Positions 32,753 to 42,758 of a DNA stretch of 44,097 nt are shown in pieces. The notes under the pieces were generated by a model. It did no database searches. It saw nothing but the letters and a program-made list of their open reading frames with translations, and was not told the origin of the DNA. Origin of the DNA: a virus; IMG/VR virus record IMGVR_UViG_3300030328_000966, positions 1 through 44,097 of that record; one strand, 5' to 3'. A program made the position numbers and the translations under genes. Within the stretch, counting starts at the first letter, position 1. Every line of letters starts with the position of its first letter.

Positions 32753-35700
32753 ATGAGTGAATTAGAGGCTATTCTTAAAAATTTAATGGAACAAAACCCT
32801 AATGTTACACAAGAAACTGTAGATGGTGTAATAAAAGAGTATGATGAGCAAAACAAAAAGCTTAGTTTTATACCTGACACTATTGTTGCGGAAACAACTC
32901 GTAATACAGATAGTAATATAGTTATACCTGAAATTATACAAGGGCAAGATGAAACATCTGAAGATGGGTCTGATCCCTTTGAAATACTAGAGAAAGAAGA
33001 AAGAAAAGAAGCAAGAATACAAAGAGATTTATCAAGAATGAACCTTCAGGTTATTCCAGGTCAAGGTGTAGTTGATCTAAATCAGGGAAAAGAGGATTTA
33101 AAAGAGATAATAAAAAACAATCCTGTAGGATCTACAAAACATCTAGAAGCTACAAAAAGGTTAAATGAAGTTAGAAAACAAGATTATAATAATAGTTTTT
33201 CAACACAAGATTATAAGACTGTTGAAGAAATTATAAAAAATGCAGAGACTAGCGGTCAAATAGATCTTACTGCTCCAACAAAAAAAGACGAACTTGATAA
33301 GCTAGTGGCAGAAAGAGGTGATTATACTGTTAGTAATTACATGGGCCAAAGTGTTTATACTTTTGCAGATGGAACCACTATTAACGACGCAATGCTACCT
33401 TCAGATGACCCTGATGCAAAAACTGACCATTTAGTAAATTATGAAGGCATTAGAGGTCTTGACGCTCAACAAAAACAAAGAATTAAAGATTTTACCACAG
33501 TAGGACCTGCTGGTCACAGCAAACTTGATATTTATAGAAAAGCTATTGCAAACATGAAGATTGACAAGCCAGTTGCTGGATATGGTCAATTTGAAGAGCG
33601 TGATGTTAATCTAAGTGAGTTTGAAGACTGGCAACTATTAGATGGTTTAGACTTTCAACAAATACAGCAATTTGCTGGTATTAGTTATGAAAAAGGTGCT
33701 TTTGGAAGAGGAGATGATGTTATCGAAAAAGATTCTTTTCAAAAGAAAGCCCATATAGATAAGCTAGCAGGAAAAAAATATAGACTAGAAAACGAGATTA
33801 TTAACGAGGAGCGTAATGATGTGCTTGATGATATTGATACTCATAATGAAAATACTGAAAATGTTTTATTAAAAGGTGAAGGATTAAAATCAAGAGTAGA
33901 AAAATCTAACACTGTCATTGCTCCAGTAGCAGAAAAATATGAAAAAGCTGTTGCAGATATAGAGGCTTCAAATACCAATGTTAAAAAGTTAGAGGAAGAG
34001 TTAAATAGCATTCCAAGACCTACAAAAAAAGGTTTATATTCACACCCAGCACACGTAAGTTCTTACAACAAAGCCGTTACTAATTATCAAGCAGCGGTTA
34101 CAAATCACAATTCCCTTATTACAAAAAACAAACCTTTGTTTGATGAGTACGGTTCTTTAATAAAAGAACAAGAAGCATTAATAGCAGAGTCAGATCAATA
34201 TAACGAAGAGTTAGGTAGTCTTAATAGAACTCAAGAAGATCTTAATAATAAACTAGGTGAACTAGAAATAAAAAGAAAAGCTTCACAAGACAGATACGGA
34301 TTCACGGTTGCCGATGGTATATTAAAAAATGATAAAGAAAGGTTTACAAATATAAAAGCATACGAAAACTGGAGAAAAACAAACTTAATAGAAAACAGTA
34401 TATTTGACAAAGACGCTTGGCTTTCTTTTGGGCAAGGAATGGGGAAAACATGGGGTAAAATGTACACTGGTGGACAACTGTTCGCGTTAAGAGGTCTTGA
34501 CGCTATTACTGGTGGTGCTTTTAGTAGAGGTGATCAATACACGAATTTAGATTACATGCAAGATATGTATGAAAAATTTTCAAGCTACGATCTTGCGGGC
34601 GTGGCAACAGATGAGGATTACGGAGAAGGTGGGCCGTCAGGAATTAATTATGCTACTAAAGTAGTAGCTGAAGGACTTCCGTTTATGTTAGCTATAGCTA
34701 ATGGACCCGGTCTTGTGTCAGGCACATCGAAACTAGCTAGTGGTATAAACATGTCTACTACAGGTTTTCAATTAACGTCTATGGACAATGTTATTGAGGG
34801 TGAAAAAATGGGTTTAAGCGAAACTCAAGCAACGTTATATGGTGGTATTATAGGTACAACTATTGGTTTAACTCAGTTAATAATGCCTGATTCTCAAATT
34901 TTACAAGGTACTGGTATAAACGAAATTGCAAAAAAAGGTTTAGCAGATATATTTAAAAGAGGTCTTAGTAAGCAGGCAACTAAATTTGCTGTTGGTAATT
35001 GGTTTAAAAGAAACGTTGGGGAAATGTTTGAGGAACAGGTTGAAGCTGGTATGGAGCATTTAGCAAAAAAAGCTTTTAACTTATCTCATGAAAGTGATTT
35101 TTTAAGCTGGAAAACACATCAAAAATTAATTGCTGATACTTGGACACTTACTGGTATAACTGGTCTTAGTGGTTCTACAGCAGACTTTAACAATTTTAGA
35201 AGCAATGCTTTTACACAGTTAAAAGGAGATGTTAACCCAATGATAACTCAAATAAACGAGCAAGTTGGAGCAATTCAAAAAAAGATTAACAAAGCCGAAA
35301 GAATCAAGGATGGGGCAGCTATTAAAAAATATACTGATTTAAAAAACGATTTACTTAAGTCAAAGGAATATGTTACTAATTTTAAAAACGCTTTAAACGT
35401 TGCTCCAGAAAATGTATCAGACCAACAGCTAGAAGATCTTACTGAAAAAATGAGGTTGCTTGAGTTAAAAAAGAATCAAGACCCTGCTTTTCATGCTGGT
35501 ATAGACTTACAGATTAAAAACATTAATGAAAAAATAGAAAATTCTGTAGTTGAACAAACAGCTAAAGAAACAAACGACAAACTTTATAAACAAACATTAG
35601 CAACTGTTACAACACTAGCCGAAGGCCAAGGTGACAAAGTTCAAGAGTTTGAAAACGACAAAGAAGTAAATAAATATTTAGAGGATAATGGTTTAAAATC

Positions 35701-38700
35701 TAAGTTTGAAAAAACTACATATGGTGGTTTTGTAGATATAGCTGCTAAAGATAGTGATGGTAATATTATAAAAGACGAAAATGGTAAAACAAAATTTGTA
35801 AAAACATTAATAATAAACAAACAAGCTTCTCAAAAAGGTGAAGGTGTTAATGTTGCATCACATGAATTTTTACATCGAGTTTTACAAACTACTTTTGCTC
35901 AAAAAGACGCTGATGGCAAACCGATGCTTGATGAAAACGGTGATATAATTATTGATAAAAAAGCTGCTATTGGTATTGGTCAATCATTAGGTAAATGGAT
36001 AAGCGAAATACAAGGAGATGATTTTTCAAATAGTAAATTGCTAGAAAGACTTCAAACATCTTATTCTGGAGAGTTAAACAACGTGCAAGCCCAAGAAGTT
36101 TTAACATTGTTATCAGACTCTATAGTTACAGGAGACTTAAAGTTTGAAGAAAATGTATTTACCAAACTAGGAGATGTAATGAGAAGAGGTTTGCAAGCCG
36201 CGGGATTTGCAGACATTAAATTTAACACAGCTAAAGATGTTTATAATTTTGTTAAAGACTACAACGCATCTATAGCGGCTGGTGGTTTAAATCAAGCTCA
36301 GCAAAAATTAATGAAAGAAGGTGCTAAAATAGGTGGTAAAATAGCACAAACAATAGACAGTGATACTATAGACCAATTAGCAAAAGAAGACGATTTACAG
36401 GAAAAATTAAATTTGTTAAAAGAAAAAAATATTGATCCAGACTCTGTAGATGGTAAAGCTTTATTAGCTTCTAAAGCAAGTGACGTTGCAGGTTTATTAA
36501 GTAAATTTGATGGGCCAAAAGATATGATTTCTAGAACTCTTATGCAAACCAAAGATGGTCAACAAGTCATGGATTTAAAAAACAACAATGGAGATTATGT
36601 TAAAAATCCATTTGTGAGATCTGAGTTTGGTCAAGAAATAGCACCAATAACAGAAACTATTACTAAAAGATTATTTGATCCTATACCTGAAAACTTAAGA
36701 TCTGGTGTTACTAGAGCTGAGTTTATGAATGAACTTACATCGATGGCTGCTGGTTTAGTTGAAACTGAATACGATGCTAGTAAACAAGATATTGATAAGT
36801 TTATAAGTAATAGATTAAATTTAAGAGCAAATAAATTAGCTAGTGACTTAGGTATAGAATCAACTGTTGAAGAAGGTGGTTTAGGAGCGGCTGTTGGTCT
36901 AGATCAAGCAGCAGAGTTAACAGCTGAAGAAACTGGACCTATAAATGAAAACACACCAGCATCTGTATTAGTTGATAGATTAGCTACAACTGAACAAAAA
37001 CAAAATATAGAAAAAGCTATTCAATCTAAAATAAAAGGTAATACTATAGAGGTTGAACCAGGTAAGTTTACAGATATATCTAACTTAAACTATAAAACTT
37101 TAAAAAATCTAGTAGCACCTGAGGTTGCTAGTATGTTTGGTATTGAGGCTGTTGAAAATTATACATCACCTACTAAAACGTTAAAAAATGATGACGTTGT
37201 TAGAGCTAGAATGTTTATAGGTAAAAATGCAGATATAATATATAACTCGCTACCAAAAGGTGTTACAGCGTCAGGAACAGCAACTGGATTAAAACAAGTA
37301 ATAGCTAAAAACTTTTATACAAAAAGTGATACTAGAGTTAAGTATGATCCTAAAGAAGGTGGCGCTGGTATATTTCCTCAGATAAAAAATAAAATGACAG
37401 GTAAAGAGTTTGCCGCTGTATTTGGTTATGAAAAAGGTAAACTTACAAGTGTTAAAGGTCAAAATCCAGCTACACTAATATCAGGATTAATGGACGAGGT
37501 TGGTAAAACTATAACTAACCAAACAGTAAGACAACAGCTAGATAAAATGAATACAGCTGGTGACAAAGAAGTTGCTGCTCGTATAAAATTACTAGGAGAT
37601 GGTAAGTCAGATGTTATGTTTAGTCAAGCAGCTTTATCAAAACTATCACCAGAACAACATATTACGTTTTTAGACAAGGCAACTAATATAAACGCTAAAA
37701 TGATTAACGCTGCTGATGGTAACATGACAAACGTTTTAAATACTCACTTTGCTGATGACATTAAAAATGGTACTTATGATATTGGTAAGCAATCAACAGA
37801 ACAACTTATAAATAAAGTAGGTAAAACTTTACAAGGTATATACGATGGTATGACTGATGGTAAAAGTTTACCACCAGACTTTGTTTTTGATGGCAATAAA
37901 ATTGCCGACATGGTTATAGATCAGTTTGTAAATGAAAACATTGAGAATGAGCTTAAAAGCTACGAATCAATAGCTGGTGAAAAAATTCAAGGATTGACTA
38001 CTGTAGAGGGTATTATATCAGCTAGAAATGCTGCTGTAAAGCTTAGTAATAGATTTGCAAAAAAGAAAGGTAAGGCGTGGGTTAAGAAATTTATAGCACC
38101 TGGTTTAAGTGCTTCTGCTAGAGCAGGTAGGGGTGAGTTTGTGTTTAAGCCTGGTACAATGGAGTATAAAATTGACAAAGCTAAACGAAAGTCAAGAAAT
38201 AGATTTGGGTTAGGTAATGCAGCTGATATAGGCGCTTTATTAGGTGTTACTGATATTAAAATTACTAATAGTTACAACACTGGAGATGTTAAAGCTCACG
38301 AAGGTAAATTAACAGTTATACCAAGCCAAAGCAATTTAACTAATATTGTAAAAGAAAACCAAGAAGCTAACCAAGCTTATAGAGATTTTGTTGCAGAGTT
38401 AAAAGATATGTATGACAATAAAGAAATATCTAAAAGTGATGTTGTTGCTTTATTACAAGCTATGAACTCTAACCCTAGAGGCTTAACAAGAACAGCTGCT
38501 ATATTAGATTTTATTCCAGATGGTAAATTTGATGGTAAGCTTAGACTCGAACACATGACGCCAGCCTTACAAGTAAACTTAAACGCCTTAAACCATATTT
38601 TAAACGGCACTCCTGAAACAGATCAAAACTTTAAAGATATAATGGATGGTTACAAAGCAGCTTATTTGCCTATTAAGTATGACAACATGGTTAACAAGTT

Positions 38701-41674
38701 ATACAAATCTACACTGCCAATATATGCTGATCCAAAAACACCTAGCGTAGTAAGATATTATAATCCTGAAATGCCATTGTTTGATTTAGTAATGAAACAA
38801 TTATCTACTGGTAATAAAATAGGTCAAGACTTTGTGTTTAGCTCAAAGCAACAAGCTGAAATGAGAAAGAATAATACTAAAGCCGTTAAAGGTAACAAGT
38901 TATATTTCTCAAAAGCATCAGACTCAAACGCTGAGATAAACAGAAAAAATACTATTATAGACAGAGCTATAAAACAAGCTAGATTAGTAACAGATCCAAG
39001 AGGTATAACAGTATTAGACTTTGATGATACACTAGCTACAACTGAGTCGTTAGTTAAATTTACAAAACCAGATGGAACTACAGGAACATTAAATGCCGAG
39101 CAATATGCTAGTACATATCAAGATTTATTAGACCAAGGATATACATTTGACTTTTCTGAATTTAACAAAGTAGTAAAAGGTAAAATAGCACCTTTATTTC
39201 AAAAAGCATTAAAGCTACAAGGTAAGTTTGGTCCTGATAATATGTTTGTATTAACAGCGAGACCACCAGCTGCTCAAAAAGCTATATTTGATTTCTTAAA
39301 AGCTAATGGTTTAAATATACCTATGGATAATATAACTGGGCTTGCTAACTCAACTTCTGAAGCAAAAGCCTTATGGGTTGCTGACAAAGTTGGTGATGGT
39401 TATAATGACTTTTATTTTGCTGACGATGCTTTACAAAATGTACAAGCTGTTAAAAACATGTTAGATCAATTTGATGTTAAGTCAAAAGTACAACAAGCAA
39501 AAACAGTTTTATTTAGCAAGGCTTCTGATAATTTTAATGCTATAATAGAAGATGTTAAAGGTGTTAATAGGTTTGCTGAGTTTTCAGATGCTAAGGCACA
39601 AAAGAGAGGTGCTGACAAAGGTAAGTGGAATATATTTATACCTGCTTCTGCAGAAGATTTTAAAGGTTTACTTTACAACTTTTTAGGTAAAGGTAAAAAA
39701 GGTGAAGGTCATATGAAGTTTTTTGAAGATGCTTTAATAAATCCATTTTCAAGAGCAATAAGAGAGTTAGATGGGCAAAAAGCTAGAATATCAAGAGACT
39801 ATAAGTCTTTATTAAAAATGCTACCAGAAGCTAAAAAGATTTTAGACAAAACAATACCTGAAGGTGACTTTACATATGATACGGCTGTTAGGGTTTACAA
39901 CTGGGTTAAAAACGATTATGATATAAAAGGCTTATCAAAATCAGATAAAGCAAACTTAATAAAAGCTGTAGAAAATAATCCTTCTTTGTTGGCTTATGCT
40001 GAAGGATTAGAAAGCGTAACAAAAGGTTATCCAGAACCAGGAGACTTTTGGATGACGGAAACTACACTTTCTGACCTAAACAATATGACAGAAGGTATGA
40101 GTAGAAAAGAAGCTTTAGCTGAGTTTATACAAAATAGAGAACAAATATTTGGTGAGTGGCAGAACGGCAAGTTAGTTGGTGCTAACATGAATAAAATAGA
40201 AGCTATATACGGTACTAGATTTAGAGAAGCTTTAACTGATATGTTATGGCGTATGGAGAATGGTACTAATAGAGCTTTTGGTAATAACAGGTTGACTAAT
40301 AGATTTGCTAATTGGGTTAACAATTCTGTAGGTGCTATCATGTTCTTTAATATGAGATCAGCTGCATTACAGACACTTTCTACTGTTAACTTTATAAACT
40401 GGAGTGATAACAATGTACTGGCTGCTGGTAAAGCTTTTGCTAATCAAAAACAGTATTGGAAAGATTTTGCAGAGTTATTTAATTCTGACATGTTAAAACA
40501 GAGGAGATCTGGTTTAAAAACATCTGTAAGTCACTCTGAGTTAGCCGAAGCTGCTTCTGGTTCTAAAGGATCACCTAAAGCAGTTTTTCAACATATGTTA
40601 CGTTTAGGTTTCTTACCTACACAAATTGCGGATAGTTTTGCTATTGCAGCCGGTGGTGCTACTTTTTTTAGAAATAGAATTAATAAGTATGTAAAAGATG
40701 GTATGTCCGAAACTGAAGCTAAGAAACAAGCGTTTAACGATTTCCAACAAATAGCTGAAGAAACTCAACAGTCATCTAGACCTGATATGATTTCACAGCA
40801 ACAAGCGTCGCCTCTAGGTAGACTTATACTTGCTTTTCAAAATACACCAATGCAATATACTAGATTAACTAAAAAAGCTATACTAGATTTAGTTAATGGT
40901 AGAGGAGACGCTAAGACACATGTATCTAAAATACTTTATTATGGGGCTGCGCAAAACTTAATATTCTCTTCTTTGCAGAAAGCAATGTTCGCGGCTATGT
41001 TTGACGACGAAGATGATGAAGAAGCTAAAAAGAAACAAGCTAAAAAAGAAAAGTCTTTATTAAATAGTATGTTAGATTCTACGCTAAGAGGTATGGGAGT
41101 TGGTGGTGCAATTGTTTCTACGGCTAAAAATATGATTATTAAGTTTTTAGAAGAAGATCAAAAAGGGTGGAATGCAGACTTTGATAAGGTTATAGTAGAA
41201 TTCTTAAATCTATCACCACCTGTTGGATCTAAAGTTAGAAAACTAAAATCAGGTTTTAGTACATATCAATTTAACAAAGAGGTTATAGATTATATGCCTA
41301 AAAACGATATTGACAATCCTATGTGGGAAACTATTGGTAATGTTGTTTCTTCAACTACAAACGTTCCTATGGATAGATTAGTTAATAAAACAAACAACGT
41401 TCGTGAGGCTTTTAATAATCAAAACGAGACTTGGCAAAGAATAGCTATGTTAATGGGTTGGAATAGATGGGATGTAGGCGTTGAAAAAACAAGAGTTAAA
41501 CAAGCGAAAGAAGAAATAAAAGCCAAAAAAGAAGCTGAGAAAAAAGCTAAACAAAAAAAGAAAAGAAAAGAAGAAGCTAAAAAGAGAGTTCAGTGTTCTG
41601 CTACTAAAAAAAGAGGTGGTAGATGTGGCAACAAAACTTCTAATAAAAACGGAAAATGTTATGCTCATCAGTAA
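32753..41674 (+). CDS. Giant multidomain virion-associated protein (2973 residues) with metallopeptidase-like and HAD-like parts
   Basis: In order: charged helical region (1-390); coiled coil about 390-500; hydrophobic segments about 640-665 and 695-712; coiled coil about 840-960; HEFLH (1037-1041) in 'VASHEFLHRVLQTTF', a zinc-peptidase-like HExxH; 'FISNRLNLRANKLASDLG'; the motif MFSQA (F1623); LYFSKASD (F2052); a HAD phosphatase-like domain with DFDDT (2089-2093), TARPP (2168-2172), K2205 and ADD (2223-2225); VLFSKASD (F2254); a region at 40240-41000 ('WRMENGTNRAFGNNRL', 'GAIMFFNMRSAALQTLSTVN', 'QQSSRPDMISQQQASPLGRL') that I recall from giant proteins of aquatic phages; a Lys-rich helix; and C2948, C2958, C2969, H2972. 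It resembles 'polyvalent' proteins injected with phage DNA. Location after internal virion genes supports that. No RNA polymerase or lytic domain is evident. Confidence 0.8.
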   Translation: MSELEAILKNLMEQNPNVTQETVDGVIKEYDEQNKKLSFIPDTIVAETTRNTDSNIVIPEIIQGQDETSEDGSDPFEILEKEERKEARIQRDLSRMNLQVIPGQGVVDLNQGKEDLKEIIKNNPVGSTKHLEATKRLNEVRKQDYNNSFSTQDYKTVEEIIKNAETSGQIDLTAPTKKDELDKLVAERGDYTVSNYMGQSVYTFADGTTINDAMLPSDDPDAKTDHLVNYEGIRGLDAQQKQRIKDFTTVGPAGHSKLDIYRKAIANMKIDKPVAGYGQFEERDVNLSEFEDWQLLDGLDFQQIQQFAGISYEKGAFGRGDDVIEKDSFQKKAHIDKLAGKKYRLENEIINEERNDVLDDIDTHNENTENVLLKGEGLKSRVEKSNTVIAPVAEKYEKAVADIEASNTNVKKLEEELNSIPRPTKKGLYSHPAHVSSYNKAVTNYQAAVTNHNSLITKNKPLFDEYGSLIKEQEALIAESDQYNEELGSLNRTQEDLNNKLGELEIKRKASQDRYGFTVADGILKNDKERFTNIKAYENWRKTNLIENSIFDKDAWLSFGQGMGKTWGKMYTGGQLFALRGLDAITGGAFSRGDQYTNLDYMQDMYEKFSSYDLAGVATDEDYGEGGPSGINYATKVVAEGLPFMLAIANGPGLVSGTSKLASGINMSTTGFQLTSMDNVIEGEKMGLSETQATLYGGIIGTTIGLTQLIMPDSQILQGTGINEIAKKGLADIFKRGLSKQATKFAVGNWFKRNVGEMFEEQVEAGMEHLAKKAFNLSHESDFLSWKTHQKLIADTWTLTGITGLSGSTADFNNFRSNAFTQLKGDVNPMITQINEQVGAIQKKINKAERIKDGAAIKKYTDLKNDLLKSKEYVTNFKNALNVAPENVSDQQLEDLTEKMRLLELKKNQDPAFHAGIDLQIKNINEKIENSVVEQTAKETNDKLYKQTLATVTTLAEGQGDKVQEFENDKEVNKYLEDNGLKSKFEKTTYGGFVDIAAKDSDGNIIKDENGKTKFVKTLIINKQASQKGEGVNVASHEFLHRVLQTTFAQKDADGKPMLDENGDIIIDKKAAIGIGQSLGKWISEIQGDDFSNSKLLERLQTSYSGELNNVQAQEVLTLLSDSIVTGDLKFEENVFTKLGDVMRRGLQAAGFADIKFNTAKDVYNFVKDYNASIAAGGLNQAQQKLMKEGAKIGGKIAQTIDSDTIDQLAKEDDLQEKLNLLKEKNIDPDSVDGKALLASKASDVAGLLSKFDGPKDMISRTLMQTKDGQQVMDLKNNNGDYVKNPFVRSEFGQEIAPITETITKRLFDPIPENLRSGVTRAEFMNELTSMAAGLVETEYDASKQDIDKFISNRLNLRANKLASDLGIESTVEEGGLGAAVGLDQAAELTAEETGPINENTPASVLVDRLATTEQKQNIEKAIQSKIKGNTIEVEPGKFTDISNLNYKTLKNLVAPEVASMFGIEAVENYTSPTKTLKNDDVVRARMFIGKNADIIYNSLPKGVTASGTATGLKQVIAKNFYTKSDTRVKYDPKEGGAGIFPQIKNKMTGKEFAAVFGYEKGKLTSVKGQNPATLISGLMDEVGKTITNQTVRQQLDKMNTAGDKEVAARIKLLGDGKSDVMFSQAALSKLSPEQHITFLDKATNINAKMINAADGNMTNVLNTHFADDIKNGTYDIGKQSTEQLINKVGKTLQGIYDGMTDGKSLPPDFVFDGNKIADMVIDQFVNENIENELKSYESIAGEKIQGLTTVEGIISARNAAVKLSNRFAKKKGKAWVKKFIAPGLSASARAGRGEFVFKPGTMEYKIDKAKRKSRNRFGLGNAADIGALLGVTDIKITNSYNTGDVKAHEGKLTVIPSQSNLTNIVKENQEANQAYRDFVAELKDMYDNKEISKSDVVALLQAMNSNPRGLTRTAAILDFIPDGKFDGKLRLEHMTPALQVNLNALNHILNGTPETDQNFKDIMDGYKAAYLPIKYDNMVNKLYKSTLPIYADPKTPSVVRYYNPEMPLFDLVMKQLSTGNKIGQDFVFSSKQQAEMRKNNTKAVKGNKLYFSKASDSNAEINRKNTIIDRAIKQARLVTDPRGITVLDFDDTLATTESLVKFTKPDGTTGTLNAEQYASTYQDLLDQGYTFDFSEFNKVVKGKIAPLFQKALKLQGKFGPDNMFVLTARPPAAQKAIFDFLKANGLNIPMDNITGLANSTSEAKALWVADKVGDGYNDFYFADDALQNVQAVKNMLDQFDVKSKVQQAKTVLFSKASDNFNAIIEDVKGVNRFAEFSDAKAQKRGADKGKWNIFIPASAEDFKGLLYNFLGKGKKGEGHMKFFEDALINPFSRAIRELDGQKARISRDYKSLLKMLPEAKKILDKTIPEGDFTYDTAVRVYNWVKNDYDIKGLSKSDKANLIKAVENNPSLLAYAEGLESVTKGYPEPGDFWMTETTLSDLNNMTEGMSRKEALAEFIQNREQIFGEWQNGKLVGANMNKIEAIYGTRFREALTDMLWRMENGTNRAFGNNRLTNRFANWVNNSVGAIMFFNMRSAALQTLSTVNFINWSDNNVLAAGKAFANQKQYWKDFAELFNSDMLKQRRSGLKTSVSHSELAEAASGSKGSPKAVFQHMLRLGFLPTQIADSFAIAAGGATFFRNRINKYVKDGMSETEAKKQAFNDFQQIAEETQQSSRPDMISQQQASPLGRLILAFQNTPMQYTRLTKKAILDLVNGRGDAKTHVSKILYYGAAQNLIFSSLQKAMFAAMFDDEDDEEAKKKQAKKEKSLLNSMLDSTLRGMGVGGAIVSTAKNMIIKFLEEDQKGWNADFDKVIVEFLNLSPPVGSKVRKLKSGFSTYQFNKEVIDYMPKNDIDNPMWETIGNVVSSTTNVPMDRLVNKTNNVREAFNNQNETWQRIAMLMGWNRWDVGVEKTRVKQAKEEIKAKKEAEKKAKQKKKRKEEAKKRVQCSATKKRGGRCGNKTSNKNGKCYAHQ
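38900..39529 (+). other. HAD-like cassette bracketed by FSKASD repeats (inside the giant gene)
   Basis: Residues about 2050-2259. Both edges carry [LV]-[YL]-FSKASD followed by an Asn/Ala/Ile-rich start of a new segment. The intervening 200 residues hold the complete set of HAD motifs: nucleophile D2089 and acid/base D2091 in DFDDT, T2168 in TARPP, K2205 and D2224/D2225. A third, looser copy (MFSQA) begins the segment near residue 1623. The layout looks like an exchangeable domain set between processing or docking motifs. Confidence 0.7.
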
Positions 41675-41704
41675 AAAACAATAAAAACAAGTGATTTTAA
41701 AGAT

Positions 41705-42757
41705 ATGAAGAAAATACTAATAATATTACTAGTCGTTATAACGTCTTGCGTAACTCCAAAAGATTGTTGCGCACAAGTTAATTTGAAAAAATATTTCAAG
41801 TTTTCAACTTTTTATGCAGCCGCAAGTGGAGGTACGTCTATATCAGATGTTGAAACATTTTCTGTTAATAACGGCTTGGAAACCAATACCATAAAAACAC
41901 CTTTTGATTATAATTTAGCTTTAGGTATACGTAAAATTGCTAGGTTTGGTTACGAAAACAGAGCACAAACGTTTTATGATGGTACGGAAGAATCTTGGTC
42001 AGACGGTGCTAATGTTGGTAAAGCCCGTGGGCTAGAATTTTTATTTGAAATAGATTATAAAAGACAACAAGGTAATGAATATTTAGATCAGCATCACTTT
42101 ATAAGATTTGTAGACAATCAATACATACTTAAAGGTGAGTATTTAGAAGATGGTTTTGCAGACATTAAATACTTTGAAACATCTGAAAGGTATAGATATA
42201 AAGCTAATGACAAATTGTCCTTTAACGCTGGGCTTGCTCAAAGGTTATCAGAGCCGTATGGTTATGATCCTTTAGCAGAATGGGTGCTAAGCAATGGCAA
42301 TATACATTACACTTACCTAGCACTACAAGAGGGTTATAACGTCGACGTAGCTGCTAGTGAGTATTTTTCTCCTGATGGAGAACTCGTTGCTACAAGCAAG
42401 GAGGTTTGGGAAGAGGTTGTTATACCGACTGTGCTGGCTGATTACACTGAAAGAAAACGTAACGAGCTAGATTTAATGATACAGCATTCAGTTGTATTAG
42501 GTTTTGATTATTATCACTACACAAAAACCTTTTGGACACACACGTGGGCTAATTTAATGCCTTACCATTTAGACCAAGGAGGTGAATTTTCTTACCATAA
42601 ATTTAACAACGGACAATGGTTAGATTATAGTGGTGGTATTATATTTGGTTATAAGTATAGTAAAAGATTAGGTACTTTTGTTGAAGGAAAATATAATAAA
42701 TACTGGAATAGAGAGTGGTACGACTTTAAATTTGGAATTAACTACATAATACTTTAG
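41705..42757 (+). CDS. Outer-membrane beta-barrel protein, secreted (putative)
   Basis: 350 residues. The N-terminus (MKKILIILLVVITSC) is a secretion signal with a lipobox-like ITSC (Cys15), although a signal peptidase I site after Ala23 (CCA-QVN) is an alternative. The remainder alternates aromatic and polar residues in strands ('YKFSTFYAAASGG' -type start, 'LEFLFEIDYKRQQ', 'VVLGFDYYHYTKTFWTHTWA', 'SGGIIFGYKYSKRLGTFVEG') and ends in 'WYDFKFGINYIIL', an aromatic/hydrophobic end as in outer-membrane barrels. A phage-coded barrel of this kind could block receptors or alter the envelope of the infected cell. It follows the giant gene by 30 bases and precedes a nuclease by one base. Confidence 0.65.
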   Translation: MKKILIILLVVITSCVTPKDCCAQVNLKKYFKFSTFYAAASGGTSISDVETFSVNNGLETNTIKTPFDYNLALGIRKIARFGYENRAQTFYDGTEESWSDGANVGKARGLEFLFEIDYKRQQGNEYLDQHHFIRFVDNQYILKGEYLEDGFADIKYFETSERYRYKANDKLSFNAGLAQRLSEPYGYDPLAEWVLSNGNIHYTYLALQEGYNVDVAASEYFSPDGELVATSKEVWEEVVIPTVLADYTERKRNELDLMIQHSVVLGFDYYHYTKTFWTHTWANLMPYHLDQGGEFSYHKFNNGQWLDYSGGIIFGYKYSKRLGTFVEGKYNKYWNREWYDFKFGINYIIL

Positions 42758-42758
42758 C

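Noticed and set aside
40027-40413. 128-residue open frame on the minus strand inside the giant gene
   Set aside because: It lies fully opposite a well-conserved-looking region of the giant protein, with no other minus-strand gene near it.
32753-41674. Giant protein as a virion RNA polymerase or tape-measure protein
   Set aside because: No polymerase catalytic motifs seen, and the enzyme-like domains with the podovirus-type neighbours do not fit a tape measure.
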